This document shows positions 47,308-56,626 of a DNA stretch of 64,000 nt, piece after piece. The first letter of the stretch is position 1. Each line of letters begins with the position of its first letter. A model generated the notes under the pieces. The model had not been told where the DNA came from. It ran no database searches and saw nothing but the letters and a program-made list of their open reading frames with translations. The DNA comes from Azospirillum fermentarium (GTDB taxonomy: Bacteria > Pseudomonadota > Alphaproteobacteria > Azospirillales > Azospirillaceae). Made by a program: the position numbers and the translations under genes. The stretch covers positions 705,501 through 769,500 of the forward strand of contig NZ_JAOQNH010000002.1 in assembly GCF_025961205.1 (NCBI RefSeq), given 5' to 3'.

Positions 47308-47481
47308 TACCGGCCTGATGGGCGGGACGGCCGGAGCCGATTGTTGAGCCACACTCAACAACGCATCTCGGAATGATGATTTGTGCTGGCGCCGCGCAGG
47401 CCCGATCATCACACCCGTACCACTGCCACGGCGTTTGCCGGCGTGGGTGTGACATTCCTTTTCGAAAAAAGGGTTCGTTTG

Positions 47482-48543
47482 ATGATCGAGGCCAAGGGCT
47501 ACGCCGCGCACGATGCCGCCTCTCCGCTGGTGCCGTTCCGTTTCGAACGCCGCGATCCGGGGCCGCACGACGTGCAGATCGAAATCCTGTACAGCGGCAT
47601 CTGCCATTCCGACCTGCATCAGATCCACAACGACTGGGGCAATTCCGTCTATCCCATGGTGCCGGGGCACGAGATCATCGGCCGCGTGGTGCGGGTGGGG
47701 GAGGCGGTGACCAAGCTGAAGCCCGGCGACCATGCCGGCGTCGGCTGCATGGTCGATTCCTGCCGCACCTGCCCCGCCTGCCTGGAGGGGCTGGAGCAGT
47801 ATTGCGAGAACGGGGCGACCCTGACCTACAACGACCGTGACCGGAACGGGGCGCTGACCTTCGGCGGCTATTCCGACCAGATCGTGGTCGAGGAACGCTT
47901 CGTGGTGAAGATCCCCGGCACCATGGACCTGAAGGCCGCGGCCCCGCTGCTGTGCGCCGGCATCACCACGTATTCCCCCCTGCGCCACTGGAAGGTGGGG
48001 CCGGGGCAGAAGGTGGGCGTGATCGGGCTGGGCGGGCTGGGCCACATGGGCATCAAGTTCGCCAAGGCGCTCGGCGCGCACGTGGTGATGATCACCACCT
48101 CTCCCGGCAAGGCGGAAGACGCCGAACGGCTGGGGGCGGACGCGGTGCTGCTGTCCCGCGACGCCGACGCCATGGCCGCCCACGCCGGCAGCTTCGATTT
48201 CCTGCTCAACACGGTTCCGGTGCCCCACGACCTCAACCCCTATCTGCGCCTGCTCAAGCGGGACCGCACCATGGCGCTGGTGGGGGTGCTGACCGGGCTG
48301 GAGCCGCCGGTATCGGGGGCCGCGCTGATCATGGGGCGCAAGTCGGTGGCGGGATCGGCCATCGGCGGCATGGCCGAAACCCAGGAGATGATCGACTTCT
48401 GCGCCGAGCACGGCATCGTCAGCGACGTGGAGATCATCCCCATCCAGGGGGTGAACGGCGCCTATGACCGGCTGGTGAAGAACGACGTCAAGTACCGGTT
48501 CGTCATCGACATGGCCTCGCTGCGCAACGAACCGCAGTTCTGA
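47482..48543 (+). CDS. Zinc-dependent NAD(P) alcohol dehydrogenase (cinnamyl-alcohol type)
   Basis: 353 residues from ATG 47482; the frame runs back to 47383 without a good start. Zinc-type MDR: catalytic GHEIIG with a nearby Cys (GICHSDLH), the structural-zinc loop CRTCPACLEGLEQYC and GLGGLGHMGIKFAKALG as Rossmann fold. Similarity is to the cinnamyl alcohol dehydrogenase (YahK-like) subgroup that reduces aldehydes using NADPH. It lies between tamA and a molybdenum hydroxylase. Confidence 0.92.
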   Translation: MIEAKGYAAHDAASPLVPFRFERRDPGPHDVQIEILYSGICHSDLHQIHNDWGNSVYPMVPGHEIIGRVVRVGEAVTKLKPGDHAGVGCMVDSCRTCPACLEGLEQYCENGATLTYNDRDRNGALTFGGYSDQIVVEERFVVKIPGTMDLKAAAPLLCAGITTYSPLRHWKVGPGQKVGVIGLGGLGHMGIKFAKALGAHVVMITTSPGKAEDAERLGADAVLLSRDADAMAAHAGSFDFLLNTVPVPHDLNPYLRLLKRDRTMALVGVLTGLEPPVSGAALIMGRKSVAGSAIGGMAETQEMIDFCAEHGIVSDVEIIPIQGVNGAYDRLVKNDVKYRFVIDMASLRNEPQF

Positions 48544-48730
48544 CGCGCAACCAGACCACGAAAATAATGCACGGCGGGGTGGGCGTCCCATGGTCCGCCC
48601 CGTCCGTCCCTCTATCTTTTCGCTTCGTCCCTGGAACATCCCGTGATGGCCGGTGCGGGCGGTGCCGTCCCAAGCGAGCGCCCGTGCCGTTTTCCCCCCA
48701 GCCATCCCCCCCTTCACGGAGTGGCCCCCG

Positions 48731-49201
48731 ATGAAACTGACTGTGAATGATCGCGCGTACGAGATCGACGCCGATCCCGACATGCCCCTGCTGTGGGTTC
48801 TGCGCGACCTGATCGGCCTGACCGGCACCAAGTTCGGCTGTGGTGCCGGCCAGTGCGGCGCCTGCACCGTCCATCTGGGCGGCCAGCCCATCCGCGCCTG
48901 CATCACCCCCGTCAGCATGGTGGAAGGCCAGGCGGTGGTGACCATCGAAGGTTTGACGGGCGACGGCCCGTCGGGCCGGGTGGCGGACGCGGTGACCAGG
49001 GCCTGGACCGCCCTGGACGTGCCCCAGTGCGGGTACTGTCAGTCCGGGCAGGTGATGGCGGCGGTGGCGCTGCTGACCACCACGCCCAAACCCACCGACG
49101 CCGACATCGACGCCGCCATGGACGGCAACCTGTGCCGCTGCGCCACGTATCAGCGCATCCGCGCCGGCATCCATGCCGCGTCCCGCACGCTGGAGGGCTG
49201 A
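48731..49201 (+). CDS. (2Fe-2S)-binding small subunit of a molybdenum hydroxylase (IorA-like)
   Basis: 156 residues from ATG 48731. Plant-type cluster ligands Cys37, Cys42, Cys45 and Cys57 in the N-terminal half, and four more in [10 protein letters not shown] and [11 protein letters not shown] in the helical C-terminal half, giving two [2Fe-2S] clusters. It has no signal peptide, while the partner subunit has a Tat signal, so the pair would be exported folded together. It transfers electrons from the molybdenum site to an acceptor. The large-subunit gene starts 4 nt after its stop. Confidence 0.93.
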   Translation: MKLTVNDRAYEIDADPDMPLLWVLRDLIGLTGTKFGCGAGQCGACTVHLGGQPIRACITPVSMVEGQAVVTIEGLTGDGPSGRVADAVTRAWTALDVPQCGYCQSGQVMAAVALLTTTPKPTDADIDAAMDGNLCRCATYQRIRAGIHAASRTLEG

Positions 49202-49205
49202 TCCC

Positions 49206-51407
49206 ATGCGCTTTCTGTCGTCCATGACGGCCAAGCCCGCGCCTGCGCGCACAGCCCTGTCGCGCCGCGGCTTCCTGGTCCTGTCCGGCGTTGCCGGGGC
49301 GGGGCTGACGCTGGGGCTGCCGGCCCTGGCCGCCCCCGCGGCCTCCGCCGCCACGGGCGGGGTGCCGGCGCCTTTCGACGCCTATCTGCGGGTGGCCCCC
49401 GACGGCACGGTCACCGTGCTGTCCGCCCATATGGACATGGGGCAGGGCATCTACAGCGGCCTTGCCGCCCTGGTGACCGAGGAGCTGGGCGCCGACCCGG
49501 CGCAGATCCGGGTGGAGGGGGCGGCGGGCAACACCGCGCTTTACGGCAATCTGGCCTGGGGCGGAGCGATGCAGGGGACCGGCGGGTCCACCGGCATGAT
49601 GTCGTCCTTCGACCGCTACCGCCGGGCCGGCGCCACCGCGCGCGCCATGCTGGTGGAGGCCGCGGCCCGCGCCTGGGCCGTGCCCGCCGCCGAGATCACG
49701 GTGGAGCGGGGCATCCTGTCCCACCGCTCGGGCAAGCAGGGGACGTTCGGCGCCTTTGCCGAGGCCGCGGCCAAACTGCCGGTGCCGGCGGACGTGCCGT
49801 TGAAGGCGCCCAGGGATTGGACCGTCATCGGGTCGGAGACCTTCCGCCGGGTGGACAGTGCGGCCAAATCCACGGGCCGCCAGACCTACACCATCGACGT
49901 CACGCTGCCGGGGATGCTGACGGCGGTGGTGGCGCACCCGCCGCGGTTCGGCGGCACGGTGCGGTCATTCGACGCCACGGCGGCCAAGGCGGTCAAGGGG
50001 GTGGTGGATGTGGTTGCCATCTCCCGCGGGGTGGCGGTGATCGCCGAACACACCTGGGCCGCCATCAAGGGCCGCGAGGCGCTGAAAGTCGATTGGAACC
50101 TGGACACGGCGGAATCCCGCGGCTCGGCGGCGCTGATGGCGGAGTTCAAGCGCCTGACCACCCAGCCGCCCACCGCCGTGGCCGCCCAGCGGGGCGATGC
50201 CGGCGGGGCCATGGCCAAGGCCGCGAAGACCGTGGAGGCCAGCTTCGAGTTCCCCTACCTCGCCCACGCGGCCCTGGAGCCGCTGGACGCCGTGGCCCGT
50301 ATGGAGAACGGCGTGCTGGAGGTGTGGGGCGGTCACCAGATGCCCGACATCTATCAGGCCACCGCCGCGTCCATCGCCGGGGTGACGCCGGACAAGGTGA
50401 CGCTGCACGTCATGATGACCGGCGGCGGCTTCGGGCGCCGGGCCACGCCGGATTCCGACGTGATCGTCGAAGCGGTGGAATGCGCCAAGGCCATCGGCTG
50501 GCGCGCCCCGGTCAAGGTGCTGTGGACCCGCGCCGACGACATGGCCGGGGGCCGCTACCGGCCCATGTTCCTGCACACGGTGAAGGCAGGGGTGGATGCC
50601 GCCGGCAAACCGGTGGCGTGGCAGCACCGCATCACCGGCCAGTCGATCCTGGCCGGGGGACCGTTCGAAGCCATGATGAAGAACGGCGTCGATCCCACCT
50701 CGGTGGAGGGGGTGGCCGACACGCCCTACGCCATTCCCAACATGACGGTGGAACTGACCTCGGTGAAGGCGGGGGTGCCGGTGCTGTGGTGGCGGTCGGT
50801 GGGGCACACCCACACCGCCTTTGCCATGGAAGCCATGATCGACCAGTTGGCGGCGGCGGCCAAGGCCGACCCGGTGGCCTACCGCCGCGCGCTGCTGGCC
50901 GATCACCCGCGCCACCGGGCGGTGCTGGATCTGGCGGCGGAAAAGGCCGGCTGGGGCCAGCCGCTGCCCCAGGGGCGGTTCCGCGGTGTGGCGGTCCATG
51001 AATCCTTCGGCACCGTGGTGGCGGAGGTGGCGGAAATCGCCGTGGACAGCCGCGGCGGCTTCCGCGTCGAACGGGTGGTGTGCGCGGTGGATTGCGGCGT
51101 GGCGGTCAACCCCGACCAGATCCGCGCCCAGATGGAGGGCGGCATCGGCTTCGGCCTGGGGGCGGTGCTGCATTCCAAGATCACGCTGACCGACGGCGTG
51201 GTGGACCAGGGGAACTTCGACACCTACCGCGTGCTGCGCATCGGCGAGATGCCGCGGGTGGAGGTGCACGTGGTTCCCTCCGCCGCCCCGCCCAGCGGTG
51301 TCGGCGAACCGGGGGTGCCGCCCATCGGCCCGGCGGTGGCCAACGCGCTGGCGGCGGCGGGCCGTACCGTTCGCGTGCTTCCCATGGACCCCGCCGCCCA
51401 GGCATGA
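49206..51407 (+). CDS. Molybdopterin-binding large subunit of aldehyde/N-heterocycle oxidoreductase (IorB-like)
   Basis: 733 residues from ATG 49206. A Tat signal is present near residues 18-45 ([18 protein letters not shown], then AAPAASA). The body is the xanthine-dehydrogenase/CO-dehydrogenase large-subunit family ([33 protein letters not shown] with the catalytic Glu). Family members of this IorB type act on isoquinoline, quinoline or aldehydes and lack the FAD subunit. Substrate unknown. No cytochrome subunit or XdhC-type cofactor chaperone gene is adjacent. Confidence 0.9.
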   Translation: MRFLSSMTAKPAPARTALSRRGFLVLSGVAGAGLTLGLPALAAPAASAATGGVPAPFDAYLRVAPDGTVTVLSAHMDMGQGIYSGLAALVTEELGADPAQIRVEGAAGNTALYGNLAWGGAMQGTGGSTGMMSSFDRYRRAGATARAMLVEAAARAWAVPAAEITVERGILSHRSGKQGTFGAFAEAAAKLPVPADVPLKAPRDWTVIGSETFRRVDSAAKSTGRQTYTIDVTLPGMLTAVVAHPPRFGGTVRSFDATAAKAVKGVVDVVAISRGVAVIAEHTWAAIKGREALKVDWNLDTAESRGSAALMAEFKRLTTQPPTAVAAQRGDAGGAMAKAAKTVEASFEFPYLAHAALEPLDAVARMENGVLEVWGGHQMPDIYQATAASIAGVTPDKVTLHVMMTGGGFGRRATPDSDVIVEAVECAKAIGWRAPVKVLWTRADDMAGGRYRPMFLHTVKAGVDAAGKPVAWQHRITGQSILAGGPFEAMMKNGVDPTSVEGVADTPYAIPNMTVELTSVKAGVPVLWWRSVGHTHTAFAMEAMIDQLAAAAKADPVAYRRALLADHPRHRAVLDLAAEKAGWGQPLPQGRFRGVAVHESFGTVVAEVAEIAVDSRGGFRVERVVCAVDCGVAVNPDQIRAQMEGGIGFGLGAVLHSKITLTDGVVDQGNFDTYRVLRIGEMPRVEVHVVPSAAPPSGVGEPGVPPIGPAVANALAAAGRTVRVLPMDPAAQA

Positions 51408-51424
51408 TCCCCCGGTCCTGACGA

Positions 51425-51462
51425 ACGCCGGTTGTCACCCTTTCAGGGTGGGCAACCGGCGT
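51425..51462. terminator. Long hairpin between the molybdenum hydroxylase and tamB
   Basis: ACGCCGGTTG (51425-51434) pairs with CAACCGGCGT (51453-51462), and inside it CACCCT (51436-51441) pairs with AGGGTG (51445-51450). A 16-bp interrupted stem. No T run follows, so termination or mRNA protection are both possible. Confidence 0.6.
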
Positions 51463-51508
51463 CCTCATGGCTACATGAGGAGGAGGACGGGATGGAAAGG
51501 ACTGGGCG

Positions 51509-54500
51509 TTGAAGGGTTTGCGGTGGGTGCTGTGGGCACTGGCGGGGCTGGTGCTGCTGATCGTCGTTGCCGCCGGGGCCGGCGTGGCGTGGCTGTCCAG
51601 CCCGCCGGGCCGGGCATGGCTGGAAGCCACGGTGGAGACGGCGGCCTCCGGTCCCGGCCAGGGGCTGGACATCGAGGGCTTGACCGTTTCCCCCGTCGGC
51701 GTCACCGCCGCCCGCATCGCCGTGTCCGACGCCCAGGGGGTGTGGCTGGTGCTGGAGCGGGTGCGGCTGGACCTCGCCCCTGCGGCCCTGCTGTCGCGCC
51801 GGGTGCGGATCACCGGGGTGGAGGCCGCCCGCATCGCCGTGGACCGCGCGCCCGTCGCCGCCCCCGCCCAGCCGGAACCCGCACCGCCGTCCGAACCGGG
51901 GCCGCTGCTGCCCGGCCTGCCGGTGTCGCTGTCGCTGGACCGGCTGGCGGTGGACAGCATCGAGCTTGGCCCGGCCCTGGCGGGGCAGGCGGCGCGCTTG
52001 CGCCTCTCCGCCGCGGGCCGGCTGGAGGCGGGGGGGCGGGAAGCCGCCCTGACCGCCGCCATCGACCGCATCGACGGTCCGCCGGGGCGGCTTGCCGCCG
52101 ACATCGCCTTCGTGTCCGCCGGGGAGTTGCTGCGGGTGGACATCCGCGGCGACGAGCCGGCGGGGGGCGTGATCGTCACCACCGCCGGCATCCCCGGCGC
52201 GCCACCCTTCCATCTGGAGATCAAGGGCGACGGGTCGCTGGCCGACTGGCGCGGCACCGTCGCCGCCCTGGCCGGCGATGCCGCCCGCCTGACCGCCGAC
52301 ATCGGCGTGAAGGGCGTGGCGCAGGGGCACGCCGTCACCCTGTCGGCCACCGCCGACGCCCGCCCGGTGATCGAAGCCCTGGCCGGCGCCCCCGCCGCCG
52401 CCCTGGCCGGCGACCGCCCGACCTTGACCGCCGACATTCTGGTGGGGGGCGACGGCAGCATCGCCCTGCGTCCGGCAACGGTGACTGCCGCCGCCGGCAC
52501 GCTCACCCTGTCGGGCACCGCCGGGCCGGGGGGATCGCCTCTGGCGCTGGCCTACACGCTCGACGTTCCGGCGGACTCGCCGCTGCACGCCCTGGCTCCC
52601 GTCGCCTGGGCCACCGCGCGGGCGGAGGGGCAGGTGTCGGGCACCCCGACGGCCCTGACCGTCAGCCTGTCCGCCGCCGTCCGTGATCTTCTGTCCACCG
52701 ATCCCGCCCTGGCGCCGCTGGCCGGGCCGGAGGTGCGGCTGGACACCACCGCCACCATCGACACCGCCGCCGGCGGTATCCGCGTGCCGTCCCTGACCCT
52801 TACCACCCCCGCCGCCACGGTGGCCGCCGAGGCCACGGCCACCGGCTGGGGGCAGAGCGCGCAGGCACGGGTGACGCTGACCGCCGATGACCTGTCGCGG
52901 CTGTCGGCGCTGGCCGGCAAGCCCCTGGCCGGCAAGGCCACCCTGACCGCCGAGGCCGGCGTGGCCCCCGGCGGGGCGGTGCGGGTCGGCGGGGTGACGC
53001 TGGAGTCCCCCTATGTCCGCCTGACCGACGGGCGGGCGGCGCTGGCCGATGGCCGGCTCGACGCCGCCGCGTCGCTGCGGGCCGAGGATCTGTCCGTCCT
53101 GTCGTCCCTGGCCGGCGTTCCCCTGGCCGGCGGGGCCGGCGTGACCGTCACCGCCACCGGCCCCCTGGACGCCCTGGCGGTGGAGGCCAAGGCCGAGACA
53201 CGTAATCTTGTGGCGAACGGCCGCACCCTGGGCCGCGTCACCCTGTCGGCCACCGCCACCGGGCTGCCGCAGGCGCCCGCCGGCACGGTGCAGGCCGGGG
53301 CGGCGCTGGAGGGGCAGACCCTTGCCCTCGGCGGCGCCTACGCCCTCTCGGGCGACACGCTGCGGCTGTCGGATCTGACGCTGACCGCCGGGCGCAACCG
53401 CATCGGCGGCGGGGTCACCGTCTCCCTCGCCACCCTGCTGGCGGAAGGGAAGCTGGAGGGCGACCTGCCGGCGCTGGATGCCTTTTCCGCGCTGGCGGGG
53501 GTGGAGTTGGGCGGGCAGGCGTCGTTCGCCGTCACTCTGGCCGGGCGCAACGGGCAGCAGGACGCCACCGTCACCGCCAAGGCCGGGGGGCTGCGGGTCA
53601 CCGGCCCCGGCGGGCCGCTGCTGGCCGCCCGCACCCTGACCCTCGACGCAAGCGTCCGTGATGCCCTGGGCACGGCGGCGGGCAAGGCCGACCTGAGTTT
53701 GCGCGACGGATCGGCGGCGGGCACGCCGCTGGCGGCGGTGACGGCGGGCATCGACGGCTCGCTGGCCGGTGCCGGTTTCAAGCTGGATGTGAAGGGGGGC
53801 GGGGCCGAGGCGCCCAGCCTGACCCTGGCCGGCACCGCGGCCCAGACCAACACCCAAGCCGGCGCCCTGACCCGCATCCGCCTGACCGCGCTGACCGCCC
53901 GCGCGTCGGGCCAGACGGTGACCCTGACCAGGCCGGCAACGGTGGAGGTGGGGGCACAGCACTACGCGGTGTCCGGTCTGGCGCTGTCCAGCGGCGGGGC
54001 GCGGCTGACCGCCGACGGCGGGCTGACCGGCGGGCAGATGCGCGGCGGCCTGACCATCGACCGTTTCCCCCTGGCGCTGGCCGCCCTGGTTGATCCATCG
54101 CTGGCGCTGGACGGCACGCTGGGGCTGACGCTCAAGCTGGCCGGCACGGTGCAGGCGCCGCGGGCCGACGTGGCCCTGCGCCTGAGCGGGGTGAGTGCCG
54201 CCGGCATGGCTGCCGCCGGGGTGTCGGGGATCGATGCCACCATCGACGGGTCGTGGCGCAACAACCGCGTCACCGCCACCGGCACCCTGTCCACCCGCGA
54301 TGCCGGGGCCGGGCGGTTGACGCTGCGGGCCGCCGCCCCGCTGGTGCTGAACCCGGACACGCTGGCGGTGTCGGTGCCGCCGCGCGGTGCTGTGTCGGCC
54401 TCGGCCCAGGGCACGTTCCAGCTGGCCCGGCTCAACGACCTGCTGGCGGCCAGCGGCGACCGGGTGCGCGGCACGCTGGCCGTGGACGTGACCGCCGGGG

Positions 54501-55687
54501 GCACGGTGGAGAATCCCCGGCTGGGTGGGGCGGTGACCATCAGCGGCGGACGCTACGAGAACCGCGCCAGCGGTGCCGTCGTCACCGACATCACCGCCCG
54601 TCTGGCCGGCGACGGCAAGGTCTTCACGCTGCAGGACTTCTCCGCCCGCACCGCCGGGGGCGGCACCATCACCGCCACCGGCACCGTGCGCCCCGCCCCG
54701 CAAGAACCACGGCAACTGGACATCCGGGTCAAGGCGGTGGACGCCCGCCTGCTGGCCATGGACATCGTGACCGCGCGCATCGGCGCCGATCTGTCCCTGA
54801 CCGGCACCTTCGCCCGCGCGCTGCTGTCCGGCACGCTGCGGGTCAACCGCGCCGACGTGCAGGTGCCCAACCGCCTGCCCCCCAACGTGGTCGATCTGGG
54901 GGTGGAGGAGGTGGGACGCCCCCGCAACCGCAAGCCCACCCCGGTCAAGGCGGCGGTCAAGGAACAGAACCCCGACGCCCCCATGATCCTGGCCCTGGAC
55001 GTCAAGGTGGACGTGCCCGGACAGGTGTTCGTGCGCGGGCGCGGGCTGGACGTGGAGTTGGGCGGCGACCTGCACGTGGGCGGCACCGCGGTGGCGCCTG
55101 CGGTCACCGGGCGGCTGTCGGTCCAGCGCGGGCAACTGGATCTGCTGGGCAAGCGCTTCGCCTTCAGCCGCGGCAACCTGGATTTCGACGGCGGGGTGGA
55201 CCCGCGGCTGGACGTTCTGGCCGAGGCCACCGCCAATCAGGTGACGGCGCAGGTGGAGGTGACCGGCACCGCCAGCCGCCCCACCATCGCCCTGACCTCG
55301 CCCCAGGGGCTGCCGCAGGACGAAGTGCTCGCCCGCGTGCTGTTCGGCAAGCCGGCCAGCGAACTGGGAGCGGCGGAGGCGGTCCAGCTTGCCCAGTCGG
55401 CGGCGGAACTGGCCGGTTATGGCGGCGGCGGGGTGCTGGACACCGTGCGCCGCACGCTGGGGGTGGACCGGCTGGAATTCTCCCAGGGCACCGACGGCAA
55501 GCCCGGCGGGGTGGAGGCCGGCAGCTACATCAGCCGCGACGTCTATGTCGGCGTGGAACAGGGATTGGGGGCCGACCAGAGCCGGGTGAAGGTCGAGATC
55601 GACCTGACCGACACCGTGAAGGCCGAAGCCAAGGCCGGCGGCAACGAAGGGGCCAGCGTGGGCGTTAAGTTCGAGTGGGATTATTGA
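51509..55687 (+). CDS. tamB: Translocation and assembly module inner-membrane component TamB
   Basis: 1392 residues from TTG 51509, with AAAGGA seven bases upstream. N-terminal membrane anchor (LRWVLWALAGLVLLIVVAAGAGVAWL), then a very long beta-rich AsmA/TamB-type region of Ala/Gly/Thr-rich strands, and a DUF490 C-terminus (DVPGQVFVRGRGLDVELGGDL, FEWDY end). It spans the periplasm with its groove for lipids and works with the outer-membrane TamA. TamA and TamB usually are adjacent; here an ADH and a molybdenum hydroxylase intervene. Confidence 0.92.
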   Translation: MKGLRWVLWALAGLVLLIVVAAGAGVAWLSSPPGRAWLEATVETAASGPGQGLDIEGLTVSPVGVTAARIAVSDAQGVWLVLERVRLDLAPAALLSRRVRITGVEAARIAVDRAPVAAPAQPEPAPPSEPGPLLPGLPVSLSLDRLAVDSIELGPALAGQAARLRLSAAGRLEAGGREAALTAAIDRIDGPPGRLAADIAFVSAGELLRVDIRGDEPAGGVIVTTAGIPGAPPFHLEIKGDGSLADWRGTVAALAGDAARLTADIGVKGVAQGHAVTLSATADARPVIEALAGAPAAALAGDRPTLTADILVGGDGSIALRPATVTAAAGTLTLSGTAGPGGSPLALAYTLDVPADSPLHALAPVAWATARAEGQVSGTPTALTVSLSAAVRDLLSTDPALAPLAGPEVRLDTTATIDTAAGGIRVPSLTLTTPAATVAAEATATGWGQSAQARVTLTADDLSRLSALAGKPLAGKATLTAEAGVAPGGAVRVGGVTLESPYVRLTDGRAALADGRLDAAASLRAEDLSVLSSLAGVPLAGGAGVTVTATGPLDALAVEAKAETRNLVANGRTLGRVTLSATATGLPQAPAGTVQAGAALEGQTLALGGAYALSGDTLRLSDLTLTAGRNRIGGGVTVSLATLLAEGKLEGDLPALDAFSALAGVELGGQASFAVTLAGRNGQQDATVTAKAGGLRVTGPGGPLLAARTLTLDASVRDALGTAAGKADLSLRDGSAAGTPLAAVTAGIDGSLAGAGFKLDVKGGGAEAPSLTLAGTAAQTNTQAGALTRIRLTALTARASGQTVTLTRPATVEVGAQHYAVSGLALSSGGARLTADGGLTGGQMRGGLTIDRFPLALAALVDPSLALDGTLGLTLKLAGTVQAPRADVALRLSGVSAAGMAAAGVSGIDATIDGSWRNNRVTATGTLSTRDAGAGRLTLRAAAPLVLNPDTLAVSVPPRGAVSASAQGTFQLARLNDLLAASGDRVRGTLAVDVTAGGTVENPRLGGAVTISGGRYENRASGAVVTDITARLAGDGKVFTLQDFSARTAGGGTITATGTVRPAPQEPRQLDIRVKAVDARLLAMDIVTARIGADLSLTGTFARALLSGTLRVNRADVQVPNRLPPNVVDLGVEEVGRPRNRKPTPVKAAVKEQNPDAPMILALDVKVDVPGQVFVRGRGLDVELGGDLHVGGTAVAPAVTGRLSVQRGQLDLLGKRFAFSRGNLDFDGGVDPRLDVLAEATANQVTAQVEVTGTASRPTIALTSPQGLPQDEVLARVLFGKPASELGAAEAVQLAQSAAELAGYGGGGVLDTVRRTLGVDRLEFSQGTDGKPGGVEAGSYISRDVYVGVEQGLGADQSRVKVEIDLTDTVKAEAKAGGNEGASVGVKFEWDY

Positions 55688-55718
55688 TGGTGGTGGCAAA
55701 AAGACCGGCCACACCTCA

Positions 55719-55833
55719 TCGTCATTCCCGCGAAAACGGGAATCCAGAAGATTTGTCCAGAGCGGTCCCTTTGGGATTCATATCGCCGCAGACGCGGCGT
55801 TTGCCTGGATTCCCGCTTTCGCGGGAATGACGA
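55719..55833. repeat. 115-bp palindromic repeat element
   Basis: The left arm (55720-55747, starting CGTCATTCCCGCGAAAACGG) and the right arm (55805-55832, starting CTGGATTCCCGCTTTCGCGG) are inverted copies with one mismatch; each arm is itself a small palindrome. The pattern CGTCATTCCCGCGAAAGCGGG is a common dispersed repeat in proteobacterial genomes. It lies between convergent tamB and the cyclophilin gene. Confidence 0.82.
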
Positions 55834-55923
55834 GAAAAATCGTTCTGAACAAGAATTGCACAAGAAAAAGGGCCGGCGGTTCGCACCCCCGACCCCTTTC
55901 CCGCGATACCTGGAAACCGCCGC

Positions 55924-56472
55924 TTACTTGGCGTCGGCGGCGACCTGCATCTTGACGATCTTGTCGGGGTCGGTCACCTGACCGTTGCGGTTGCTGGCCC
56001 CCTTCTTGATCATGTCCACGAATTCCATCCCCTCGACCACCTTGCCCCACACGGTGTACTGGCCGTTCAGGAAGCTGGAGTCGGCGAAGCAGATGAAAAA
56101 CTGGCTGTCGGCGCTGTTGGGATCCTGCGCACGGGCCATGGACAGGGTGCCGCGGACGTGGGGTTCCTTGTTGAACTCCGCCTTCAGCTTCTTGCCCGAG
56201 CCGCCCATGCCGGTGCCGGTGGGGTCGCCGGTCTGGGCCATGAACCCGTCGATCACGCGGTGGAAGACCACGCCGTCGTAAAAGCCTTCGCGGGTCAGTT
56301 CCTTGATGCGGGCCACGTGGTTCGGGGCCAGGTCGGGGCGCAGTTCGATGACGACGCGGCCGTCCTTCAGGTCAAGGTACAGGGTGTTTTCGAGATCCAA
56401 GGCGAATGCCTCCCCAATGAACAGGACGGCGGCTGCCAGCGCCGCCAGGATAATGCGGGATAACCGCAGCAT
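55924..56472 (-). CDS. Periplasmic peptidyl-prolyl cis-trans isomerase (cyclophilin)
   Basis: 182 residues from the ATG at 56472; a longer frame to 56562 lacks a signal. Signal peptide [19 protein letters not shown]. Cyclophilin core: [42 protein letters not shown] and [15 protein letters not shown]. The catalytic Arg is in FHRVI. It catalyses proline isomerisation during envelope protein folding. Convergent with tamB and divergent from the YdbH-like gene. Confidence 0.94.
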   Translation of the reverse strand: MLRLSRIILAALAAAVLFIGEAFALDLENTLYLDLKDGRVVIELRPDLAPNHVARIKELTREGFYDGVVFHRVIDGFMAQTGDPTGTGMGGSGKKLKAEFNKEPHVRGTLSMARAQDPNSADSQFFICFADSSFLNGQYTVWGKVVEGMEFVDMIKKGASNRNGQVTDPDKIVKMQVAADAK

Positions 56473-56626
56473 GTGACGTTGTCTCCCATCTGCTGTCCGC
56501 TGGCCGGGACGATAGGGGAAAGCGGGGCCGATTTCAAAGCGGACTTGTATCCCCGCCCCCATCCCGACACATTCGCCCTATACCAACCACGACAGAACCG
56601 GAGCTTGGGCCAAGCCGGGGGAACCG

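Noticed and set aside
51443..55714. 1423-residue antisense open frame opposite tamB
   Set aside because: It mirrors the Ala/Thr-rich tamB sequence and has no recognisable domain; TamB length and C-terminal DUF490 fit the plus strand.
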